Shown here: one piece after another, positions 7,658 through 14,412 of the stretch
Layout of the letters: each line of letters opens with the position of its first letter
Position numbering within the stretch: the stretch's first letter is position 1
Assembly (NCBI GenBank): GCA_037625715.1
Contig: JASJHQ010000018.1
Span: 1-44,671 of the forward strand
Direction: 5' to 3'
Length of the DNA: 44,671 bases
Origin: JABAYQ01 sp018608925
GTDB taxonomy: Bacteria; Bacteroidota; Bacteroidia; Flavobacteriales; UBA7312
Program-made: the position numbers and the translations under genes
Notes under the pieces: generated by a model
Databases searched by the model: none
The model's input: the letters and a program-made list of their open reading frames with translations, nothing else
What the model was told of the DNA's origin: nothing

Positions 7658-9730
7658 CTATTTGGTAAGCCTTTTAATAATCATTGGAAGGTAAATAAGA
7701 TCGAAAAATATAGCAATTGTCGCACTTACGATTGTAATTACCGAAAGTTGAGAAACCGATTTAAATTCAGAGAAAGCCAATGGCAATAAACAAATCAAAA
7801 CAACAAATGTGGTTTTGATTATAGCCGAACCAGTATTGTTTACCGTTAAGTGTAAAGCTTCGTTTTTCTCAACCCCCCTTTTGCGGTGGTTGGTGTAGGA
7901 ACTAATAACATGAATGGAATCATCTACTATAAGTCCGAAAACGATAGTAAAGATAAATGCATTAGAAAGGCTAAAATAAAAGCCAAACTGATAAAGGACT
8001 CCTAAACAAAGAACTATAGGTACTAGGTTCGGAATGAGAGCAATTATAAAGTAATTAATGTCAAATTTATTCATCACAAAGAAGACGACTCCTATAGAAA
8101 GTATGGCAATAAACAAACCGTATATCAAGCGTTTGGTAAGATCATTTCCTAATAAATCGAATAAATAACCTGCCCCAGAATAAGAAAACTCCATTTGTGG
8201 AAAGCTAGCTTCCAAAAGATTCATTTTCTCTAAAGTCGCTAAAGAACCTTCATCACCAGAACGGCAAACATAAAAGTGTTGGTCGTCCGATTGATTGAGC
8301 ATATTAGTCATGCTTTTAGCAGCCATACCATCAAATGTAGTATTAGTAAAATCGACTACAAAACCCTGATTCAATAATAAGTCCTTTACCTGAGATAGAT
8401 CATCAGAGGTAACAGATTCCGACTTCTCAATCATAACCGTTATTGGCTTTATACCTCCAAAAAACTGATCGAAATAAGCGGTTTGCTTATACATGTCCGA
8501 TTTTTTATTAATCTCATCAGTTAAGTAATTATCAATATTTACATTAAAAACTGCAAAAACACCAAAAACAATAAATACTAAAGTAACTAGATGAAAACCA
8601 ATTTGGTTTTTAAGCCTATCAAACCAAGATAAAATACCATCGGTTAGTTTCTTTAATAAAGGAATTGGCGTAGTCTCATGCATATCTTGATCAATACTTA
8701 TAGCATAAACAACAAGAGCAATAAAAAGAGTAAATACGACCCCAATAGAAGTAATTATTCCGAAACGGACAATGGGTAAAATATCATTAACCAAAAAGGT
8801 AAGAAAACTCATTGCTGTGGTAAGAGAGGTTAAAATCACGGCCTTACCAACCATATTCATTCTAAGATTAAAAAATGACCATTTATTAACTTCCTTATTT
8901 TTCTGCTTGTTAGTTAAGTGCATGATATCCGAAATGCAGACTATAAATAATATAGCAGGAGTAATAATCATAACCAATTCAATACCTCCAAAAATGACTT
9001 GAGAAATACCTAAGGTCACCACAATGCTAGCAATAACACTAAAAACTGTTAAAAGAACTAACCTAATATTTTGTGTTATTAGAAACAAAAACAAAAAACA
9101 AAGAATACTACTTATGAGAGTAATAATAATGAATTCGCTAATCACTTTCTTTTCAAAATATAACTCACTAGGGGCTCTTCCAGCCACAGAAACAGCTCCA
9201 GATTTATCGTTAATCTTTGTAGCATATAGGGTGTTAATGAAATCTTTTGTCTCTTGATTGGATAGACTAGGCGATGCTTCAATTAGAAATAATAAATTTC
9301 TGGTATCGGATGTAATAAAATTATTAGGCTCATTAGAAATATATTGCAACGACTTTTGATAAGACTCCTCAGACGAAAGATTCATCGTTTTTTTAACCAT
9401 AGGAAAAAGCCCCGTGTTAATGATTTTCTTATCGTTTATTACGCTAAATAAACGATTTACGTAATCGGTCTTTTTTAAGGCTGTATGGAAATCATTAATG
9501 TCTTTAAAATCTTGATAACTAAGGCTATCGTCAAAGGTGACTCCTAAAAAAATAAGGTTGTTGTCATCTACTATTTTAAGATCAAAATTGTTTGCCTCTA
9601 GCTCATTAATGATACGCTCAGAATCAAAATAAATATTAGCGTTGAATAGCTGATAAAGACTAAAACCAAATAACACCAAGCAAAATATGCCTAGGTAATA
9701 TTTAAATTTCCATATGAATTGAAAAAGCAT
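7658..9730 (-). CDS. RND superfamily / MMPL-type transporter
   Basis: This 690-residue membrane protein has the duplicated RND layout: one N-terminal membrane segment (about 10-30), a soluble loop (about 35-195), a five-segment bundle (about 196-345), a second N-terminal-type segment (about 375-398), a second soluble loop, and a final bundle (about 548-685). The second bundle contains FGLIVDDSIHV, whose acidic pair is typical of the proton relay; the first has CISDIMH at the same place. At 690 residues it belongs with the compact HAE3/MMPL 'predicted exporter' group rather than the >1000-residue drug pumps. Such proteins often move lipids or hydrophobic molecules. Its start directly abuts the SDR stop, so the two are translated as an operon. 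Substrate is unknown; no MFP or TolC-type partner lies beside it. Confidence 0.88.
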   Translation of the reverse strand: MLFQFIWKFKYYLGIFCLVLFGFSLYQLFNANIYFDSERIINELEANNFDLKIVDDNNLIFLGVTFDDSLSYQDFKDINDFHTALKKTDYVNRLFSVINDKKIINTGLFPMVKKTMNLSSEESYQKSLQYISNEPNNFITSDTRNLLFLIEASPSLSNQETKDFINTLYATKINDKSGAVSVAGRAPSELYFEKKVISEFIIITLISSILCFLFLFLITQNIRLVLLTVFSVIASIVVTLGISQVIFGGIELVMIITPAILFIVCISDIMHLTNKQKNKEVNKWSFFNLRMNMVGKAVILTSLTTAMSFLTFLVNDILPIVRFGIITSIGVVFTLFIALVVYAISIDQDMHETTPIPLLKKLTDGILSWFDRLKNQIGFHLVTLVFIVFGVFAVFNVNIDNYLTDEINKKSDMYKQTAYFDQFFGGIKPITVMIEKSESVTSDDLSQVKDLLLNQGFVVDFTNTTFDGMAAKSMTNMLNQSDDQHFYVCRSGDEGSLATLEKMNLLEASFPQMEFSYSGAGYLFDLLGNDLTKRLIYGLFIAILSIGVVFFVMNKFDINYFIIALIPNLVPIVLCLGVLYQFGFYFSLSNAFIFTIVFGLIVDDSIHVISSYTNHRKRGVEKNEALHLTVNNTGSAIIKTTFVVLICLLPLAFSEFKSVSQLSVITIVSATIAIFFDLIYLPMIIKRLTK

Positions 9731-10381
9731 CTATTTTTTAATTGTGGATAAACCACCGTCTACTCCTATTACTTGGCCTGTCATCCATCCAGAATCTGTA
9801 GAAAGTAAGAAGGCGATAGCGTTAGAGATGTCTTGTGGAGAACCAACTTGCTTTAAGGGATGTCTATCCATCATTTGCTCTGTTTGAGCCTCTGTTCTAA
9901 ACATACGTTTAGACATTTTAGTATTTACTAATGAAGGAGCAACACAATTTACTCTAACCTTAGGAGACCATTCGGCCGCCAAAGAACGACACAAGCCTTC
10001 AATAGCAGCTTTGCTAGCAGAAATAGAAGAATGAAAAGGCATCCCTACACTAGCCGCAATAGAACTAATAAATACTAATGAAGCGTTATCATTTAAAGAC
10101 TTGTGGTAGTGCTTTAACACTTTAATAAGCCCTAAAACATTTATTTCGTAATCAGTTTGAAAATCAGATAATTTCAAACTAGAAAATGGTCTTAAATTTA
10201 TAGAACCTGGGAAGTAAACTAAACCGTCAATACCTCCTTCAATCTCAGGAAATGTTTCTTCATTCTGAACATCAAAAGAAGACGTAGTAGAACTCACTTC
10301 AATAAATTCGTAATGATTTGATTTATCAGCTACTAACTGCTTAGCTATATCACTGGATGCACCTATTAAGACTATTTTCAT
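9731..10381 (-). CDS. SDR family oxidoreductase lacking the catalytic Tyr
   Basis: This 216-residue protein has the Rossmann opening VLIGASSDIA (about residues 4-13), the structural NVLG (about 81-84), the catalytic-loop Ser (FISSIAAS, about 103-110) and the C-terminal GQVIGVDGG of short-chain dehydrogenases. In the active-site motif YxxxK the Lys is present (K124), but the Tyr position reads Ile (I120, context HSSISASKAAIEG). I recall an SDR subfamily with 'MPFHAS-x-A-x-AKGA' in which this Tyr is also missing, so it may be a family trait rather than a mutation. It could still bind NAD(P)H and act on an unusual substrate, or be non-catalytic. It is the first gene of the SDR-RND-hydrolase operon. 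Confidence 0.88.
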   Translation of the reverse strand: MKIVLIGASSDIAKQLVADKSNHYEFIEVSSTTSSFDVQNEETFPEIEGGIDGLVYFPGSINLRPFSSLKLSDFQTDYEINVLGLIKVLKHYHKSLNDNASLVFISSIAASVGMPFHSSISASKAAIEGLCRSLAAEWSPKVRVNCVAPSLVNTKMSKRMFRTEAQTEQMMDRHPLKQVGSPQDISNAIAFLLSTDSGWMTGQVIGVDGGLSTIKK

Positions 10382-10417
10382 TTTGTATAACTTTTAAATA
10401 TTAATTGTTATACAAAA
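10381..10417. promoter_or_regulatory. 11-bp perfect inverted repeat at the head of the SDR operon (candidate operator)
   Basis: TTTTGTATAAC at 10381-10391 and GTTATACAAAA at 10407-10417 are perfect reverse complements separated by 15 AT-rich bases. One arm touches the SDR start codon and the other overlaps the putative -7 box at 10413-10420, an arrangement expected of a repressor site. If transcription began further upstream, the same sequence could fold into an RNA hairpin reaching the start codon. No regulator gene is adjacent. Confidence 0.5.
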
Positions 10418-10420
10418 GTA
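10413..10420 (-). promoter_or_regulatory. putative -7 box (TACTTTTG) for the SDR operon
   Basis: The minus strand reads TACTTTTG, matching TAnnTTTG, 31 bases before the SDR ATG and overlapping the right arm of the inverted repeat. No convincing -33 element was seen. Confidence 0.35.
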
Positions 10421-10585
10421 TTAAAATTAGTTTGTTTATTAAATGGAAAAGACTAAAAAATGATGATATTATTTTACAACTTTAATTAGCTCGAATTTAT
10501 ATTGTTAAAAAACAGATACTTCATCTAGATAAAAAACAGTTTGAAAAACTTTTTTTTTATGTGTTAAAACTCTTTCAATATTTCT

Positions 10586-10593
10586 TAGTTTTG
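10586..10593 (+). promoter_or_regulatory. putative -7 box (TAGTTTTG) for lpdA
   Basis: TAGTTTTG matches TAnnTTTG and lies 24 bases before the lpdA ATG, giving a predicted leader of under 20 bases. The expected -33 TTG is not clear; the region is T-rich. Confidence 0.4.
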
Positions 10594-10617
10594 TAACTGA
10601 TTTTAAAAATATAAGAA

Positions 10618-12006
10618 ATGAACTTTGATGTTATAGTTATTGGAAGTGGACCTGGTGGTTATGTAACTGCAATTCGTGCCTCTCAACTTGGTTTAAAAAC
10701 TGCAATTATTGAAAAAGAATCTTTAGGAGGTGTTTGCCTTAACTGGGGATGTATTCCTACTAAAGCTTTATTGAAATCTGCTCAAGTATTCGAATACATT
10801 AATCATGCCGAAGATTTCGGAATTAAAGTGGAAGGTGCTGAAGCTGATTTTGATAGCGTAATCTCAAGATCAAGAGGTGTTGCTGACGGAATGAGCAAAG
10901 GTATTGACTACCTAATGAAGAAAAATAAAATAGAAGTTATTATGGGTACTGCTAAAGTACTTCCTGGTAAAAAGGTATCTGTTATAGACGCAGATGGTAA
11001 AACTACAGAATACAGTTCTGACAATATTATTATTGCAACAGGATCTAGATCAAGAGAACTTCCTAATCTTCCACAAGATGGTAAGAAAATTGTTGGTTAC
11101 AGAAAAGCTATGACTTTAGATAGTAAGCCAAAGAAAATGGTTGTTGTTGGCTCTGGTGCTATTGGAGTAGAGTTTGCTTATTTCTATAAAGCAATGGGTG
11201 TAGATGTTACTGTAGTAGAATATTTAGGTAATATCGTTCCTGTTGAAGACGAAGATATTTCTAAGCAATTAGCTCGTTCTTTCAAAAAAATGGGCATTAA
11301 AGTAATGACTAATTCATCCGTAGAAACTGTAGACACTTCTGGTGATGGCTGCGTTGTTACAATTAAAACTAAAAAAGGCGAAGAAACAATCGAATGCGAT
11401 GTTGTTCTTTCTGCCGTAGGAGTAGTTGCTAATATTGAAAACATTGGTTTAGAAGATGTTGGTATTGCTACTGATAAAGGTAAAATCTTAGCAAACGATT
11501 TCTACCAAACAAATATCCCAGGATATTATGCAATTGGTGATGTATTGCCATCTCAAGCACTTGCTCACGTTGCTTCTGCTGAAGGAATTATTTGTGTAGA
11601 AAAAATTGCTGGTCATAAACCTGAGAAACTTGATTACAACAACATTCCGGGATGTACTTATTGTTCACCTGAAATTTCTTCTGTTGGATATACTGAAAAA
11701 GCAGCTAAAGAAGCAGGATACGATATCATAGTAGGAAAATTTCCTTTCTCTGCATCAGGTAAAGCATCTGCATCAGGACATAAAGATGGTTTTGTAAAAG
11801 TTATTTTTGATGCTAAATACGGCGAATGGTTAGGTTGTCATATGATTGGTTATAACGTAACCGAAATGATTGCTGAAGCAGTTGTTGCTAGAAAACTAGA
11901 AACTACAGGACACGAAATATTAAAAGCAGTTCACCCTCACCCAACAATGAGTGAAGCGGTTATGGAAGCAGTAGCTGCTGCTTATGGTGAAGTGATTCAC
12001 ATGTAA
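10618..12006 (+). CDS. lpdA: dihydrolipoyl dehydrogenase (E3)
   Basis: This enzyme oxidises dihydrolipoyl groups with NAD+ as the E3 of pyruvate, 2-oxoglutarate and branched-chain 2-oxoacid dehydrogenase complexes in the cytoplasm. The 462 residues show the FAD-binding GSGPGG (9-14), the redox pair in GGVCLNWGCIPTK (Cys40, Cys45), an NAD-binding GSGAIGVEF near residue 178, the FAD motif YAIGDV near 303, and the C-terminal dimer-interface HPHPTMSEAVMEA that supplies the catalytic His-Glu. The length is normal. The gene stands alone without E1/E2 genes, which is common in Bacteroidota. It has its own putative promoter and is followed by a strong terminator. A related flavin reductase is a less likely alternative given the full motif set. 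Confidence 0.96.
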   Translation: MNFDVIVIGSGPGGYVTAIRASQLGLKTAIIEKESLGGVCLNWGCIPTKALLKSAQVFEYINHAEDFGIKVEGAEADFDSVISRSRGVADGMSKGIDYLMKKNKIEVIMGTAKVLPGKKVSVIDADGKTTEYSSDNIIIATGSRSRELPNLPQDGKKIVGYRKAMTLDSKPKKMVVVGSGAIGVEFAYFYKAMGVDVTVVEYLGNIVPVEDEDISKQLARSFKKMGIKVMTNSSVETVDTSGDGCVVTIKTKKGEETIECDVVLSAVGVVANIENIGLEDVGIATDKGKILANDFYQTNIPGYYAIGDVLPSQALAHVASAEGIICVEKIAGHKPEKLDYNNIPGCTYCSPEISSVGYTEKAAKEAGYDIIVGKFPFSASGKASASGHKDGFVKVIFDAKYGEWLGCHMIGYNVTEMIAEAVVARKLETTGHEILKAVHPHPTMSEAVMEAVAAAYGEVIHM

Positions 12007-12028
12007 GTTTATTTCATTTAAACATATT

Positions 12029-12063
12029 AAAAAGGTCCAACATTAATGATGGACCTTTTTTTA
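12029..12063 (+). terminator. Rho-independent terminator after lpdA
   Basis: The stem AAAAAGGTCCA pairs with TGGACCTTTTT around a 10-base AT-rich loop, ending in a T run, 23 bases after the lpdA stop. Confidence 0.85.
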
Positions 12064-12104
12064 GCTCTTGTTTTAAATCACAAGAAATCAACTTAATAGT
12101 TAAC

Positions 12105-12138
12105 AAAAAAAACCCGAGCAATTTGCTCGGGTTTTTTT
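12105..12138. terminator. bidirectional terminator between lpdA and the FKBP gene
   Basis: CCCGAGCA (12113-12120) pairs with TGCTCGGG (12124-12131) around a 3-base loop, flanked by an A run and a T run. It can therefore stop transcripts from both converging genes; it starts 17 bases beyond the FKBP stop. Confidence 0.92.
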
Positions 12139-12155
12139 ATGATTTATAATTGAAA

Positions 12156-12815
12156 TTATCCTCCAATAGAAATTAATTCTACTTCGAATATTAAAGTTGC
12201 GTTTGGTCCTATTGCACCACCAGCTCCTCTTTCGCCATAAGCTAAGTTAGATGGGATAAACAATTTATATTTAGAACCAACATTCATTAACTGAAGTGCT
12301 TCGACCCATCCCGGAATAACTCCGTTAACTGGAAACGATGCAGGCTGACCTCTTTCAACAGAACTATCAAAAACAGTACCATCTAATTGGGTACCATGAT
12401 AATGAACAGTTACATTGTCTGTTTCTTTAGGCTGTTCGCCATCACCTTTTGTGATAACTGTATACTGTAAACCACTTGCAGTAGTTACTACACCTTCTTT
12501 CTTTGCGTTTTCTTCTAAAAATTTCATAGCTGTTCCAATATTAGCCTCTTGAGCTTTATTATTAAGTTTTGTAAAGTAATCTTGTAATACTAAATTAGCT
12601 TCTTCTTCACTAATATCAAGATCGTTTCCTTCAAATACGTCTTTAAACGCTTTTGCAATTGCTGGCGCATCAATAGATTCTAATCCTTGAGCTTGAACGC
12701 TTTTGGCAACATTTACTCCTAAGCTGTAGCTTACTTTTTCCATTTCTGTTGTGTTTTGTGCATTAATAGTTAAAACTCCCATAAATAAGAGTGTGTAAAT
12801 AATAGTTTTTTTCAT
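12156..12815 (-). CDS. FKBP-type peptidyl-prolyl cis-trans isomerase (FkpA/Mip-like)
   Basis: This 219-residue exported isomerase has a signal peptide (KKTIIYTLLFMGVLTINAQ), then an alpha-helical Mip/FkpA dimerisation domain (VSYSLGVNVAKSVQ, about residues 29-42, to about 100), then a complete FKBP domain (about 125-218). The FKBP core residues are visible: VTVHYHGTQLDGTVFDSS, FPVNGVIPGWVEAL and the closing IPSNLAYGERGAGGAIGPN. The enzyme should help fold periplasmic and outer-membrane proteins, and in this group possibly T9SS cargo. It lies between a terminator and a putative promoter box 17 bases upstream, so it is probably transcribed alone. Confidence 0.94.
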   Translation of the reverse strand: MKKTIIYTLLFMGVLTINAQNTTEMEKVSYSLGVNVAKSVQAQGLESIDAPAIAKAFKDVFEGNDLDISEEEANLVLQDYFTKLNNKAQEANIGTAMKFLEENAKKEGVVTTASGLQYTVITKGDGEQPKETDNVTVHYHGTQLDGTVFDSSVERGQPASFPVNGVIPGWVEALQLMNVGSKYKLFIPSNLAYGERGAGGAIGPNATLIFEVELISIGG

Positions 12816-12832
12816 TGTTCAAAAAATTTTGA

Positions 12833-12840
12833 CAAATATA
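12833..12840 (-). promoter_or_regulatory. putative -7 box (TATATTTG) for the FKBP gene
   Basis: The minus strand reads TATATTTG, matching TAnnTTTG, 17 bases before the ATG at 12815. The -33 element is not obvious. Confidence 0.4.
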
Positions 12841-12910
12841 AGATTAATTATGTTTTCTCACCACCCTCTATGATGGATGTTTTAGTATCTTAGCCCTCTT
12901 ACTTTTTTTT

Positions 12911-13453
12911 ATGAATATTATTAAAACACCTATTGAAAATCTACTTGTTTTGGAACCGAAAGTATTCGAAGATGAAAGAGGTTATTTTTTCGAAAGCTTT
13001 AACAAGAAAAAATTCGAAGATATTGGCATTAAAGAATCTTTTGTTCAAGACAATCAATCTCTTTCTAATAAGAATGTGCTAAGAGGTTTGCATTTTCAAG
13101 CTCCTCCTTTTGCCCAAGGAAAATTAGTTAGGGTTATTACAGGTAGCGTATTAGACATTGCTGTAGATATTAGAAAAGAATCGGCTACTTATGGCAAATA
13201 CTTTTCGATAATACTTTCAGAGCAAAACAAAAAAATGTTTTGGATTCCTCCAGGATTTGCTCACGGATTTCTTACTCTTGAAGACAAAACTATATTTAGT
13301 TATAAGTGCAGCGGAGATTATAATCCATCATCTGAAGGTTCTTTATTATGGAATGATCCCCAATTAAATATTGAATGGAATATAGATGAGCCAATAGTAT
13401 CAGCGAAAGACCAAGAAGCACAAGCATTTACAAGTTTTAAAAGTCCATTTTAA
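12911..13453 (+). CDS. rfbC: dTDP-4-dehydrorhamnose 3,5-epimerase
   Basis: This epimerase inverts C3 and C5 of dTDP-4-keto-6-deoxyglucose in dTDP-L-rhamnose synthesis. The 180 residues form the RmlC cupin with the usual landmarks: DERGYFFESF (21-30), DNQSLS, the signature VLRGLHFQ with catalytic His at 61, VDIRKESATYGKY, and WIPPGFAHGFLTL. The other dTDP-rhamnose genes are not next to it. Its stop overlaps the next ATG by one base (TAATG), so it heads a coupled run with the lytic transglycosylase and uvrA. A related C3-only epimerase cannot be excluded from sequence alone. Confidence 0.93.
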   Translation: MNIIKTPIENLLVLEPKVFEDERGYFFESFNKKKFEDIGIKESFVQDNQSLSNKNVLRGLHFQAPPFAQGKLVRVITGSVLDIAVDIRKESATYGKYFSIILSEQNKKMFWIPPGFAHGFLTLEDKTIFSYKCSGDYNPSSEGSLLWNDPQLNIEWNIDEPIVSAKDQEAQAFTSFKSPF

Positions 13454-14412
13454 TGAATAAAAAAAACACTTTAATCTTATCCTTTTTAACGCTTCTTATT
13501 TTGGGGATAGTGAGTATGTCAAATACTGGAATTTACTCTAGTGAAAACGAATTTTACAAAACCTTTAAAGAAAAATATAATATATACGCCCTTCCAAAAC
13601 CAGCTAAAGACTTATTCTTTTGCAATGAAAGAGTACCTTTAGAAAATCCTGATATCTGGGAACGTTACGATAAAGAATTATTAAAAAATGCTTACTGGCA
13701 GTCGAGCACATTGTTGTTACAAAAAAGAGCAGCAAAATATTTCCCTATCATTGAAGAAATTTTAGCTAAAAATAACGTCCCAGATGATTTTAAATATTTA
13801 GCTTTAATAGAAAGTGGATTAGAAAATGTTACTTCTCCTGCTGGCGCTAAAGGTTTTTGGCAAATACTAAAAACAACTGGAAGAGAATTTGGATTAGAGA
13901 TAAACAAGGAAGTAGACGAAAGATATCATATTGAAAAGTCTACCCAAATTGCGTGTGATTTTTTAAACAAATCTTTCAAGAAATTTGATAGCTGGACAAT
14001 GGCTGCCGCTTCTTATAATATGGGAAGAGCAGGATTAGCTAGGCAAGTAAAAAGGCAAAAGGAAAACTCCTACTACGACTTAATACTGAATCAAGAAACT
14101 TCGAGGTATTTGTTTCGAATAATTGCTGTGAAGCAGATTATGGAAAAGCCAGGAAAACATGGCTTTAATTTAGTTGAAAACGATTATTACAACTATATCC
14201 CTACAAACGAAATAGTGGTAGATACAACCGTTAATAATCTAGCTGACTTTGCAAACTTATACCAAATAAATTATAAAATATTAAAGCTGCACAACCCTTG
14301 GCTAAGGGAAGCATACTTACCTAATAAATCAAGAAAAAAGTATACTATTAAGATTCCACAAAAAGGGTATTACTTCTTTAACCATTCTAACAATTCGGAT
14401 TCTATCAATTAA
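13453..14412 (+). CDS. lytic transglycosylase (MltD-like, SLT domain)
   Basis: This is a 319-residue envelope murein hydrolase. An N-terminal hydrophobic segment (about 5-25) acts as signal or anchor. The SLT domain spans about residues 95-225 with catalytic Glu120 in ALIESGLEN, then the conserved AGAKGFWQI and AAASYNMG motifs. The C-terminus (about 258-312) looks like one degenerate LysM-type domain (LADFANLYQINYKILKLHNP, ending YTIKIPQ), which would bind peptidoglycan. It is shorter than E. coli MltD, which has two LysM domains. Start and stop each overlap the neighbours by one base, so it is co-translated with rfbC and uvrA. Confidence 0.9.
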   Translation: MNKKNTLILSFLTLLILGIVSMSNTGIYSSENEFYKTFKEKYNIYALPKPAKDLFFCNERVPLENPDIWERYDKELLKNAYWQSSTLLLQKRAAKYFPIIEEILAKNNVPDDFKYLALIESGLENVTSPAGAKGFWQILKTTGREFGLEINKEVDERYHIEKSTQIACDFLNKSFKKFDSWTMAAASYNMGRAGLARQVKRQKENSYYDLILNQETSRYLFRIIAVKQIMEKPGKHGFNLVENDYYNYIPTNEIVVDTTVNNLADFANLYQINYKILKLHNPWLREAYLPNKSRKKYTIKIPQKGYYFFNHSNNSDSIN

